From assembly GCF_004797125.1 (NCBI RefSeq), contig NZ_CP038810.1:1798001-1862000 (forward strand): a stretch of DNA of 64,000 nucleotides. Direction: 5' to 3'. The position numbers were made by a program, and so were the translations under genes. Source of the DNA: Flavobacterium sangjuense. GTDB lineage: Bacteria; Bacteroidota; Bacteroidia; Flavobacteriales; Flavobacteriaceae. Below are positions 16,649 to 24,833 of this stretch, piece by piece; within the stretch, counting starts at the first letter, position 1; the number at the start of each line of letters is the position of its first letter. The notes under the pieces were generated by a model. It saw only the letters and a program-made list of their open reading frames with translations. It was not told where the DNA came from and ran no database searches.

Positions 16649-18811
16649 ATGAAAAAACTATACTTTTCCCTGTGTTTTCTTTTTATTGTTCTCGGTTTAA
16701 ATGCACAAACAGTAAGCATTCCTGATCCTGTTTTTAAGCAGTTATTGGTAACTTCAAATAGTAGTAGTAATATATGTGCTTTTGATCTTACCAACAATGC
16801 TTTTTCGGTAGATGCTAATGGTGATGGTGAAATTCAGGTTTCTGAAGCACTTCAGGTGGGTTCTCTTGATATTGATAATGGTTTTGGAACTAGCTCTATT
16901 AGTAATTTAGAAGGAATTCAGTCATTTACAAATCTTATGGATTTAAATTGTGCCAATAATGAGCTTACTTCTTTGAATGTAAGTGGTCTTAGCCAGTTGG
17001 TGAGTCTTGATTGCAGAAGTAACCAGCTGACGTCATTAACTTTAAACGGTTGTGTCGAATTGATGACTATCTATGCCTTCCAGAATCAATTTACCAGCGT
17101 GAATTTGGTTGATTTACCGAGAGCACATATTGTGAACTTTAGTTTTAATCCGCTAACTTCTTTAAATATAAGCGGATGCCCACGTATTACACAAGTGGCT
17201 TGTGATTATACGCAGCTTATTACGCTTGATGTAAGCAATTTACCAATACTAAGTTATATTTATGTAACCCATTGCCCACAGCTGACTTCAATATTTGCTA
17301 AAAACGGAAGTAATGAAAGTAATGCTTTTGATTTTAGTAACTCTCCAAATGTAAGTTACATATGTGCCGATGAAAGTCAGTTAACTACTGTACAAAATCT
17401 GGCAACAACATATGGCAATACTGGTTGTACTGTAAACTCCTATTGCAGCTTTACTCCGGGAGGAAACTATTATACTATGCAGGGAACTAGCACTTATGAT
17501 GGTGATAATAACGGTTGTGGCGGAAGCGATGCTGCTTATCAGGGATTAAGAATGGCAATTAGCGGATCGGCAGTAGGAAGTGTGGTAACGAATGCTTCCG
17601 GAAGCTATGTTTTTGATGTTCCGGCAGGAACTTACACAGTTACTCCTTCTTTAGAAAATCCAACCTATTTTCTGGTTTCTCCAACCAATTTTGCGGTTGC
17701 TTTTCCGGGTTCGGGCAGTCCGTATGTTCAAAACTTCTGCGTACGACCAAATGGAACACATCGTGATTTAGATGTAACGATATTGCCGCTAACTGTTGCA
17801 AGACCGGGTTTTGATGCACGCTATAAAATAATTTATAAAAATAAAGGAACACATCCACAAACAGGTACCGTTGCTTTGACATTTCAGGATGATATGATGG
17901 ATTATGTTTCTTCTGTTCCTTCTTATAACAGCCAATCTGCAAATTTATTTACTTGGGATTATTCGAATTTACTTCCTTTTGAAACAAGGGAAATCCTTAT
18001 AACTTTTAATATTAATTCGCCTTTAGAAACTGCACCGGTTAATATTGGTGACCAGTTGAGTTTTTCAGCAGTAATTAATCCGGTTTCAGGAGATGATACC
18101 ATTGCGGACAATACCAATCCAATCAAGCAAACTGTTGTAGGTTCTTTAGATCCGAATGATAAAATTTGTGTGGAAGGAACGATTGTAACCACAAGTGTTA
18201 TTGGTGAATATGTTCACTATTTGATTCGTTTTGAAAACACTGGAAACTATGCTGCAGAAAATGTAGTGGTTAAAGATATTATTGACACAGGCAAATTTAC
18301 AGCAGCTACGCTCTTGCCAATATCATCAAGCCATCCCATGGTAACCAAATTTTCGTCACCAAATAAAGTAGAATTTATTTTTGAGAATATTAACCTGCCT
18401 TTTGATGATGCTAACAATGATGGTTATGTTGCTTTTAAAATAAGAACCAGAACAAATCTTGTAGTTGGTAGTACATTTAGCAACACCGCCAGTATTTATT
18501 TTGATTACAATGCGCCGATAATTACAAATACGTTTACTTCAACGATTCAGGCGCTGGGGGATCAGGATTTTGAATTTTCGGATTATGTTAGTTTGTATCC
18601 TAATCCGGTTCATGGGATATTGAATATTCAAACTAAAAATGATATTCAGATTTCTTCTGTAAACATTTACAATACTTTAGGGCAATTGGTTTTAGTCCTT
18701 CCGGAAGTGAGAGATGCCGGTATTGATGTTTCCGATTTAGTGACAGGAACTTATTTCATAAAAATCAATTCTGATAAAGGCACTGCAAGCACAAAGTTTA
18801 TAAAAGACTAA
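16649..18811 (+). CDS. Secreted leucine-rich-repeat protein with T9SS type A sorting domain
   Basis: A 720-residue surface or secreted protein. Signal peptide 1-20 (ends LNAQ); about residues 80-240 hold Bacteroidota-type leucine-rich repeats (LTSLNVSGLSQL pattern); 275-345 resemble an SdrD/carboxypeptidase-regulatory beta domain (GSYVFDVPAGTYTVTP); 370-630 contain DUF11/DUF7619-like beta domains with the characteristic LDPNDK; about 648-720 form the C-terminal sorting domain (YPNPVHGILNI, NIYNTLGQLV, TGTYFIKI). It is therefore exported by Sec and then by the type IX system. The binding partner is unknown; LRRs suggest a protein or glycan interaction role. Confidence 0.92.
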   Translation: MKKLYFSLCFLFIVLGLNAQTVSIPDPVFKQLLVTSNSSSNICAFDLTNNAFSVDANGDGEIQVSEALQVGSLDIDNGFGTSSISNLEGIQSFTNLMDLNCANNELTSLNVSGLSQLVSLDCRSNQLTSLTLNGCVELMTIYAFQNQFTSVNLVDLPRAHIVNFSFNPLTSLNISGCPRITQVACDYTQLITLDVSNLPILSYIYVTHCPQLTSIFAKNGSNESNAFDFSNSPNVSYICADESQLTTVQNLATTYGNTGCTVNSYCSFTPGGNYYTMQGTSTYDGDNNGCGGSDAAYQGLRMAISGSAVGSVVTNASGSYVFDVPAGTYTVTPSLENPTYFLVSPTNFAVAFPGSGSPYVQNFCVRPNGTHRDLDVTILPLTVARPGFDARYKIIYKNKGTHPQTGTVALTFQDDMMDYVSSVPSYNSQSANLFTWDYSNLLPFETREILITFNINSPLETAPVNIGDQLSFSAVINPVSGDDTIADNTNPIKQTVVGSLDPNDKICVEGTIVTTSVIGEYVHYLIRFENTGNYAAENVVVKDIIDTGKFTAATLLPISSSHPMVTKFSSPNKVEFIFENINLPFDDANNDGYVAFKIRTRTNLVVGSTFSNTASIYFDYNAPIITNTFTSTIQALGDQDFEFSDYVSLYPNPVHGILNIQTKNDIQISSVNIYNTLGQLVLVLPEVRDAGIDVSDLVTGTYFIKINSDKGTASTKFIKD

Positions 18812-18817
18812 TAGAAC

Positions 18818-20038
18818 TTAATCCAATTCCATTGGGTTTTCAGGGTCAACGAATTCATTTTCGTTTTTAGAGATGACAATGGCAGCAACTCCGTTTCCTA
18901 TGAAGTTGGTGATTGCTCTGGCTTCGCTCATGAATTTGTCAACGCCTAAAAGAAAAGCCAAACCTTCAACAGGAATTTTATGTATGGCTGTCAAGGTGGA
19001 AGCCAAAACAATAAAACCACTTCCGGTTACTCCGGCAGCACCTTTTGAGGTAATCATTAATAACCCGATTATGGTTAGGATTTCCCCAAATGAAAGCGGA
19101 ACATTATACAATTGCGCAAGGAAAATAACCGCCATCGAAAGATAAATGGATGTTCCGTCAAGGTTGAAGGAATAACCGGTTGGAACCACCAATCCAACTA
19201 CCGATTTGCTGCAACCCATGCTCTCCAGTTTGTTCATTAAGTTGGGCAAGGCAGGTTCTGAAGAAGAAGTGCCAAGTACAATCAGCAATTCGGCTTTCAG
19301 GGATTTGATAAAATCCAGTATGCTTATTTTGTAATAACGAAGAATACTCCCAAGAACTACGAATATGAAAATGGCCATCGTGATATAAACCGTAATCATT
19401 AATTTCCCCAGCGGAATGAGCGTTTCAAATCCAAATTTCCCAACGGTATATGCCATAGCACCAAATGCACCAAGTGGCGCCAAATACATGACAAATTTCA
19501 AAGCCCTGAAAACTATTTTAGACCAGTTGTATAAAACCGCTATTACAGTTTCTCTTTTCTTGTGATAGTTGAGTACAAGACCGAAGATGATGGCGACAAC
19601 CAGAACCTGTAGTGTAAAATTGCTCATAAAGAAGTCGAGCCAACTAAAAGCTGTTTTGGCAGAGGAAGTATATTTACTGGCATCTTCAATGGTTAATCCC
19701 GATTTGTCAATTTTACCAGGTTGAATAATATACGCGGCAGCAACACCAATTGCTAAGGCAAATGTGGTTACGATTTCAAAATAGATAAGTGATTTGATTC
19801 CGATTCGCCCCACTTTTTTTAAGTCGCCCATACCTGCGATTCCTAAAACAATGGTTAAGAAGATGATTGGTCCGATAAAAATTTTGACCAATTGGATGAA
19901 TGAATCGCCAACGATTTTCATTTTCTGTCCGTTTTCCGGATGGAAATGTCCAAGAAGAACACCACAGATAATGGCAATCAACACCCAAAAGGTTAGGTTT
20001 GTTGTGGCTTTGAATAAAATGGATTCTGTATTCTTCAT
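18818..20038 (-). CDS. Dicarboxylate/amino acid:cation symporter (DAACS family)
   Basis: A 406-residue inner-membrane symporter of the GltP/DctA family that imports C4-dicarboxylates or glutamate/aspartate with Na+ or H+. Visible features are the N-terminal LGHFHPENG loop, PIIFLTIVLGIAGMGDLKKVGRIG, the serine-rich re-entrant loop LGTSSSEPALP, the NLDGTSIY segment and GVTGSGFIVLASTL. The DctA-type dicarboxylate specificity is likely but not certain. The gene converges with the T9SS type A gene, leaving only 6 nt between them and no visible terminator. Confidence 0.92.
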   Translation of the reverse strand: MKNTESILFKATTNLTFWVLIAIICGVLLGHFHPENGQKMKIVGDSFIQLVKIFIGPIIFLTIVLGIAGMGDLKKVGRIGIKSLIYFEIVTTFALAIGVAAAYIIQPGKIDKSGLTIEDASKYTSSAKTAFSWLDFFMSNFTLQVLVVAIIFGLVLNYHKKRETVIAVLYNWSKIVFRALKFVMYLAPLGAFGAMAYTVGKFGFETLIPLGKLMITVYITMAIFIFVVLGSILRYYKISILDFIKSLKAELLIVLGTSSSEPALPNLMNKLESMGCSKSVVGLVVPTGYSFNLDGTSIYLSMAVIFLAQLYNVPLSFGEILTIIGLLMITSKGAAGVTGSGFIVLASTLTAIHKIPVEGLAFLLGVDKFMSEARAITNFIGNGVAAIVISKNENEFVDPENPMELD

Positions 20039-20076
20039 TTTGATTTTATTGGATTACAATGTACTATTTATTTTTT

Positions 20077-20109
20077 AGACCTGACAGGTTTTCAAAACCT
20101 GTCAGGTCT
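20077..20109. repeat. 33-nt perfect palindrome
   Basis: Arms AGACCTGACAGGTTTT and AAAACCTGTCAGGTCT around a single C. It sits 38 nt upstream of the DAACS start in a divergent region, so it is not a terminator for either neighbour. The terminator stem at 5063-5092 is a shorter relative. Confidence 0.75.
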
Positions 20110-20126
20110 GCAATACAAATCCTAAC

Positions 20127-20219
20127 TAGCCCTGATAGAAGCGGTCTCGTCTTTTGGGACGAGATAGAGCGGATAGCAGGAATATGGTTTCCTAAAATGC
20201 CCTAACCATTCGCTTCTAA
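20127..20219 (+). ncRNA. Candidate structured RNA element, copy 1
   Basis: A conserved 5' block AGCCCTGATAGAAGCGG, a perfect hairpin TCTCGTC (20144-20150) / GACGAGA (20157-20163), a 3' block GAGCGGATAGCAGG, then a second stem ATGGTT / AACCAT and a tail CGCTTCTAA. CCTG and CAGG in the blocks can pair around the central hairpin. A second copy exists at 57265-57350 with matching blocks but a different, still paired hairpin. From memory it may correspond to a known Bacteroidota RNA motif such as Flavo-1; this is unverified. Confidence 0.6.
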
Positions 20220-20246
20220 ATTTTCAATGCCGCTGCTTTAATTTTC

Positions 20247-20307
20247 CTTTGCGACTTCGCGTCTTTGCGTGAAAAATAATTGCTCGCAAAGACGCGAAGG
20301 CGCAAAG
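20247..20307. repeat. Large inverted repeat (23-bp arms)
   Basis: Left arm 20247-20269 and right arm 20285-20307 are complementary at 22 of 23 positions (core CTTCGCGTCTTTGCG / CGCAAAGACGCGAAG) with a 15-nt AT-rich loop. A degenerate relative lies at 62825-62887. It is a typical Bacteroidota intergenic repeat; no gene content. Confidence 0.75.
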
Positions 20308-20364
20308 AAAAGTAAATGTTTATTTTTTGCTTTTATGGATGTTAAATTTCTCTTTGTAAATATT

Positions 20365-20393
20365 TTGTAATTAAGAAATTATGCTTACTTTTG
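20365..20393 (+). promoter_or_regulatory. rpsA promoter
   Basis: TTG (20365-20367), an 18-nt spacer and TACTTTTG (20386-20393) match the Bacteroidota consensus fully. It implies a leader of roughly 110 nt. Confidence 0.7.
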
Positions 20394-20412
20394 CCAACCT
20401 TTTGGCGAAGAA

Positions 20413-20479
20413 GAGTTTCCTTTAGGTATCAAACATTTATATATAAACACTGTTGTGTTTTTATCGCATCAAGAAACTC
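20413..20479 (+). promoter_or_regulatory. Folded rpsA leader
   Basis: Within the predicted 5' untranslated region, GAGTTTC (20413-20419) can pair with GAAACTC (20473-20479), enclosing an inner hairpin AAACAC (20445-20450) / GTGTTT (20455-20460) with loop TGTT. The structure ends 32 nt before the start codon. S1 is known to repress its own mRNA in E. coli; a similar role here is inference. Confidence 0.4.
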
Positions 20480-20511
20480 GAAGAACATAACATACAAATT
20501 ATTTTATCAGC

Positions 20512-22287
20512 ATGGCTGTATTAAACAAAGAACAAGAAGCGTTTTTAAATGAATTCAACTGGCATAATTATGCAGAAGGAATTGACGCAGTAGATGAGAA
20601 AAACTTGCAAGAGTTTGAAAACTTAGTTACAAAAACTTTCATTTCAACTGATCAGGAAGAAGTTGTAGAAGGTGTTGTAGTTAGAATTACTGACAGAGAC
20701 GCAATTGTTGACATCAACGCGAAATCAGAAGGAGTTATCTCTTTAAATGAATTCCGTTACAACCCAAACTTAAAAGTGGGTGACAAAGTAGAAGTATTAA
20801 TTGACATCCGTGAGGACAAAACAGGTCAGTTAGTATTATCTCACAGAAAAGCAAGAACAATCAAATCTTGGGATAGAGTTATTTCTGCAAACGAAACTGG
20901 AGAAATCGTTCAAGGTTTTGTTAAATGCAGAACTAAAGGTGGTATGATTGTAGATGTTTTCGGAATTGAAGCATTCTTACCAGGTTCACAAATTGATGTG
21001 AAACCAATCCGTGATTATGATGTATACGTAAACAAAATGATGGAATTCAAAGTGGTAAAAATTAACCACGAATTCAAAAACGTTGTTGTTTCTCACAAAG
21101 CGCTTATCGAAGCGGATATCGAAGTTCAGAAAAAAGAAATCATTGGTCAATTAGAAAAAGGACAAGTATTAGAAGGTGTTGTTAAAAACATTACTTCTTA
21201 TGGTGTGTTTATTGACTTAGGTGGTGTTGATGGATTAATCCACATTACTGACCTTTCTTGGTCAAGAATCAACCACCCAAGTGAAGTTCTTGAATTAGAT
21301 CAAAAATTAAACGTTGTAATCCTTGATTTCGATGATGAGAAAACAAGAATTCAATTAGGTTTAAAACAATTAAACGCTCATCCATGGGATGCTCTTGATT
21401 CTAAATTAGCAATCGGAGACAAAGTGAAAGGTAAAGTAGTTGTAATCGCTGATTACGGTGCATTTATCGAAGTAGCTGAAGGTGTTGAAGGTTTAATCCA
21501 CGTTTCTGAAATGTCTTGGTCTACTCACTTGAGAAGTGCACAGGATTTCGTAAAAGTTGGAGATACTGTTGAAGCAGTTATCCTTACACTTGACAGAGAT
21601 GACAGAAAAATGTCTTTAGGTATTAAGCAATTAACGCAAGATCCATGGACAGACATCACTGCTAAATATCCTGTAGGTTCTAAACACACAGGTATCGTTA
21701 GAAACTTTACAAACTTTGGTATTTTTGTTGAATTAGAAGAAGGTATTGATGGATTAGTTTACATCTCTGATTTATCTTGGACTAAGAAAATCAAACACCC
21801 ATCAGAATTTGTAAACGTTGGAGACAAATTAGATGTAGTAGTATTAGAGTTAGATGTTGAAGGACGTAAATTATCTTTAGGTCACAAACAAACAACTGAA
21901 AATCCTTGGGACAAACATGAAGATGCTTACGCTGTTGGAACTATCCACAACGGAACTATCGCTGAGATTGTTGACAAAGGTGCTACTGTAGATTTCGGTG
22001 ACGATGTAGTTGCGTTTATTCCAACGCGTCACTTAGAAAAAGAAGATGGTAAGAAATTGAAAAAAGGTGAAGCAGCTGACTTTAAAGTTATTGAATTCAA
22101 CAAAGAATTCAAAAGAGTTGTAGCTTCTCACACGGCTATCTTTAGAGAAGAAGAAGAGAAAAATGTTAAAGCGGTTGCAGAAGCAGTAAGCTCTAACAAT
22201 AATGCTCCGGCTTCAACTCTTGGAGATAACAATGATATCCTTGCCGGATTAAAAGCAAAAATGGAAAAAACAGAGAAAAAGAAATAA
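20512..22287 (+). CDS. rpsA: 30S ribosomal protein S1
   Basis: S1 binds mRNA on the small ribosomal subunit. The 591-residue protein contains six S1 RNA-binding repeats, starting near residues 52, 133, 218, 305, 390 and 478 (for example VLEGVVKNITSYGVFIDLGG and KVKGKVVVIADYGAFIEV), then a low-complexity charged tail ending in Lys. The last repeat is more divergent, as usual. The coding sequence uses a visibly restricted set of codons (many AAA, GAA, GTT, TTA), as expected for a highly expressed gene. It is a single-gene unit with its own promoter and terminator. Confidence 0.98.
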   Translation: MAVLNKEQEAFLNEFNWHNYAEGIDAVDEKNLQEFENLVTKTFISTDQEEVVEGVVVRITDRDAIVDINAKSEGVISLNEFRYNPNLKVGDKVEVLIDIREDKTGQLVLSHRKARTIKSWDRVISANETGEIVQGFVKCRTKGGMIVDVFGIEAFLPGSQIDVKPIRDYDVYVNKMMEFKVVKINHEFKNVVVSHKALIEADIEVQKKEIIGQLEKGQVLEGVVKNITSYGVFIDLGGVDGLIHITDLSWSRINHPSEVLELDQKLNVVILDFDDEKTRIQLGLKQLNAHPWDALDSKLAIGDKVKGKVVVIADYGAFIEVAEGVEGLIHVSEMSWSTHLRSAQDFVKVGDTVEAVILTLDRDDRKMSLGIKQLTQDPWTDITAKYPVGSKHTGIVRNFTNFGIFVELEEGIDGLVYISDLSWTKKIKHPSEFVNVGDKLDVVVLELDVEGRKLSLGHKQTTENPWDKHEDAYAVGTIHNGTIAEIVDKGATVDFGDDVVAFIPTRHLEKEDGKKLKKGEAADFKVIEFNKEFKRVVASHTAIFREEEEKNVKAVAEAVSSNNNAPASTLGDNNDILAGLKAKMEKTEKKK

Positions 22288-22308
22288 TTCTCTGATTCCT
22301 ATAAATAG

Positions 22309-22337
22309 AAAGTCCCGAGCAATCGGGACTTTTTTGT
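22309..22337 (+). terminator. Terminator after rpsA
   Basis: Stem AAAGTCCCGA (22309-22318) / TCGGGACTTT (22323-22332) with loop GCAA and a T-run. The stop codon of the convergent minus-strand gene begins just after it, so the hairpin may serve both sides. Confidence 0.9.
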
Positions 22338-22339
22338 TT

Positions 22340-23056
22340 TTAATTATTATAATATTTTCGCTGCCAAATTTCCTCATTGAAATTTTTCCCCATCATAAAA
22401 AAGTAATAGGCAAACACCGCAAAGATGGATTTAAATGCAAAAAGAAAGATAATAAAAGAAGCCAAAGGAACCGATTTACTCAAATTATTTTCAGGAACTA
22501 ATAATGCTACAACAATACTCAATACTATACTGGTTATTGTAAAGGTTCCTAAATTTTTGATTGGCAAAACCATTAATTTTCTTAACGGGTTAATTTCTGT
22601 TCCCCATTGGTGAATCAAATAATAATAATCGTTTCCAATCGGAACAAACAATAAAGGGTCATCGTAGTTCAACAAGTGAAAAGCTTTGCTTGATGCGATA
22701 ATTTTAAAACCGTCCAGCGAAGTGTTGTGTAGTTTTTCCATCATTCGAATTTTGGAAATGGCTTCTTCCGGAATTTCATTTTTAAAGATATTGCTCTCCA
22801 AAAACCGTAATCGATAGTCGATACAAATAGTTTTGATTTGTTCTAAATGAAAAATCTTATCTGTTTCTAACAAGTCAAATTTCAATCGGTTTATTTTTGT
22901 TGAGCTTTGCTCTTTTAGTTTGTGTATGATTTGCTTTCTGCGAATATCATTTTCTTCAAAAATCGCTTTTACTTCTGCCATAATTGCAGCTTCAGATTTA
23001 AACTTTCTTCTTTTATGAAGCAATTCTTTTTGGAAATTTATACTATTTACTATCAT
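22340..23056 (-). CDS. Conserved-looking membrane protein of unknown function
   Basis: A 238-residue protein I cannot assign. The first 110 residues are charged and likely alpha-helical or coiled-coil (KLKEQSSTKINRLKFDLLETDK). Residues about 112-165 form a mixed domain with FHLLNYDDPLLFVPIGNDYYYLIHQWG. Two hydrophobic helices follow at about 172-190 and 199-222, and the C-terminus FNEEIWQRKYYNN is charged. It is probably an inner-membrane protein with a large cytoplasmic N-terminal part. It stands alone, between rpsA (convergent) and the fasciclin gene (divergent). Confidence 0.75.
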   Translation of the reverse strand: MIVNSINFQKELLHKRRKFKSEAAIMAEVKAIFEENDIRRKQIIHKLKEQSSTKINRLKFDLLETDKIFHLEQIKTICIDYRLRFLESNIFKNEIPEEAISKIRMMEKLHNTSLDGFKIIASSKAFHLLNYDDPLLFVPIGNDYYYLIHQWGTEINPLRKLMVLPIKNLGTFTITSIVLSIVVALLVPENNLSKSVPLASFIIFLFAFKSIFAVFAYYFFMMGKNFNEEIWQRKYYNN

Positions 23057-23138
23057 TTTCTATGTTTTTTTAAAAGCTTGACACAATGTAAATTATACCA
23101 ACTAATTTATAAAATAAATTCTCATTTCAACTTTAGTA

Positions 23139-23154
23139 ACACAATAAATTGTGT
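23139..23154. promoter_or_regulatory. Operator-like inverted repeat
   Basis: ACACAAT-AA-ATTGTGT, a 7-bp perfect inverted repeat in the divergent region between the unknown membrane protein and the fasciclin gene. It could be a regulator site; none is identified. Confidence 0.3.
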
Positions 23155-23253
23155 GTTGACATTTGTTAAAGTTTTTAGAAAAAATAGCATTAGTAAAACC
23201 AGAGAAAAGGTATTGGCGTAAATGGCTATATAACTTTAAAAAAAATAATTATC

Positions 23254-23820
23254 ATGAAAACTAAGAATCTAGTATCGATTGCCTTTTTTGCCTTGACAAT
23301 TTTTACAACCACATCCATTTTTGCCCAAAAAGAAAAAACAGTAACCGTTGGTGGCGCACCAATGTATCCATCAAAAAACATTGTAGAAAATGCTGTGAAT
23401 TCAAAAGATCACACAACTTTAGTTGCGGCAGTAAAAGCGGCCGAATTAGTTGAAACATTACAATCAAAAGGACCTTTTACCGTGTTTGCCCCAACAAATG
23501 CAGCCTTCGACAAATTGCCAAAAGGAACCGTAGAAACATTATTAAAACAGGAAAACCTGAAATTATTACAAACCATTTTGACTTACCATGTTGTAGCCGG
23601 AAAAATGAATTCATCTGATATTGCTAAAGCGATAAAAGCCGGAAACGGAAAAGCAACTTTGAAAACAGTAAGCGGTGGGACCTTAACAGCCTGGATGAAA
23701 GGTTCAGACCTTTATCTGACAGACGAAAATGGGAATAGTGCCAAAGTTACAATTGCTGATGTTAATCAATCTAATGGTGTAATCCATGTTATTGATGCTG
23801 TAGTTACACCTAAATCATAA
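23254..23820 (+). CDS. Secreted fasciclin (FAS1) domain protein
   Basis: A 188-residue protein with a signal peptide (1-24, ends IFAQ) and one FAS1 domain over about residues 48-187. The FAS1 motifs are clear: LVAAVKAAELVETLQSKGPFTVFAPTNAAFDKLP (H1 region), LLQTILTYHVVAGK and the C-terminal NGVIHVIDAVVTP (H2 region). FAS1 proteins are generally secreted adhesion or stress-related proteins; the ligand is unknown. It is a single-gene unit ended by a strong terminator. Confidence 0.92.
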   Translation: MKTKNLVSIAFFALTIFTTTSIFAQKEKTVTVGGAPMYPSKNIVENAVNSKDHTTLVAAVKAAELVETLQSKGPFTVFAPTNAAFDKLPKGTVETLLKQENLKLLQTILTYHVVAGKMNSSDIAKAIKAGNGKATLKTVSGGTLTAWMKGSDLYLTDENGNSAKVTIADVNQSNGVIHVIDAVVTPKS

Positions 23821-23857
23821 TTTTATACTTGTACTTCGAAATACTGTTGTATAAAAG

Positions 23858-23891
23858 AAAAGTCTCCCTTTTAGGTTTGGGAGACTTTTTT
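23858..23891 (+). terminator. Terminator after the fasciclin gene
   Basis: Stem AAAAGTCTCCC (23858-23868) / GGGAGACTTTT (23879-23889) with a 10-nt loop and T-run. Confidence 0.88.
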
Positions 23892-23929
23892 GTTACAAAT
23901 GGTTTTGTCAGTTTTTTAATCTTTGTCAA

Positions 23930-24520
23930 TTATTTTTTAGTAACAGCACCAACCGGCATAATGGTTTTTCCATATACTTCGTTCAATAAGGTTGCCATGC
24001 CGGTATAGATTGCAGAAGCACCACATATAATCCCTTCATAGCCTGTAAATGTTTTAATCGCAGCACTTTCGGTTATATCGCCTAACGCCAATAAAAAAAA
24101 CAATAATGTTAAGCTGGCAAAAACAAATTGCAAGGCCTTGCTAATTTTTAAGGTACCAATAAATAAAAGACCGGTAAATATTCCCCACATTATTAGGTAA
24201 GCAACTATCCCATTAACTGATGGAGCAGGCATTAAGTTCCATTTTGGTAAAAGCAGCAATGCCACAAGTGTAAGCCAGAAAAAACCATAGGAAACAAAGG
24301 CAGTCATTCCGAATGTATTGTTCTTTTTTGATTCTAAAATTCCGGCTACGATTTGCGCTAAACCACCGTAAAAAAGCCCCATAGCAATAATCATCGAATT
24401 CATTTCAAAAAAACCTGCATTGTGCAGATTTAATAAAATAGTTGTCATACCAAAAGCCAAAAGCCCTAATGGTGCCGGATTAGCGGAATTATCTTGGATG
24501 ATTGTTGTTGATTGTTGCAT
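23930..24520 (-). CDS. Acetate uptake transporter (GPR1/FUN34/YaaH family)
   Basis: A 196-residue membrane protein of the AceTr family (E. coli SatP/YaaH), which carries acetate and succinate across the inner membrane. The family signature NPAPLGLLAFGMTTILLNLHNAG is at residues 14-36, and six hydrophobic segments follow in about 170 residues, as in SatP. ATG at 24520 is chosen; an in-frame TTG nine bases upstream is possible. It converges with the fasciclin gene. Confidence 0.9.
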   Translation of the reverse strand: MQQSTTIIQDNSANPAPLGLLAFGMTTILLNLHNAGFFEMNSMIIAMGLFYGGLAQIVAGILESKKNNTFGMTAFVSYGFFWLTLVALLLLPKWNLMPAPSVNGIVAYLIMWGIFTGLLFIGTLKISKALQFVFASLTLLFFLLALGDITESAAIKTFTGYEGIICGASAIYTGMATLLNEVYGKTIMPVGAVTKK

Positions 24521-24529
24521 AATAGTCAA

Positions 24530-24833
24530 TGTATAAAATGATTTAATTTATAAATATCTGTTATTTCTGTGACTTTTCATTAACTTGACTACTATTTTTT
24601 AAGCCATATTGTAATTTCTATTATTGATTGAAGTTTGCTTACTTTTCTGCCATTTAATTCTTTTCCAATTTGGAGTTCTAATAATCGGTTTATCTTCTTG
24701 TGCAGTTAAAAGGTTTTTTTTTGCACTTCACCGACTATTCTTTTTTAAGATAATGGTTGTACATAATATTTTCTTATATTTATAGTACCATACTTCTACA
24801 CGGTATTCGAGGCCTACTCAAAAAAGATATATC
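24530..24833. other. 304-bp AT-rich divergent intergenic region
   Basis: No ORF, RNA gene or strong hairpin is apparent. A near-consensus -7 box, TATATTTA, lies about 55 nt before the T9SS type C gene but lacks the final G, so I do not call a promoter firmly. Confidence 0.6.

Larger units (their letters stand above)
20039..20511. other. 473-bp divergent intergenic region packed with structured repeats
   Basis: This gap between the DAACS gene and rpsA has no ORF I would support. From left to right it holds a 33-nt palindrome (20077-20109), a structured RNA-like element (20127-20219), a large inverted repeat (20247-20307), the rpsA promoter (20365-20393) and the folded rpsA leader. Confidence 0.8.

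Noticed and set aside
20039..20511. CRISPR array near rpsA
   Set aside because: The repeats there are inverted, single and of different types; there are no regularly spaced direct repeats or cas genes.
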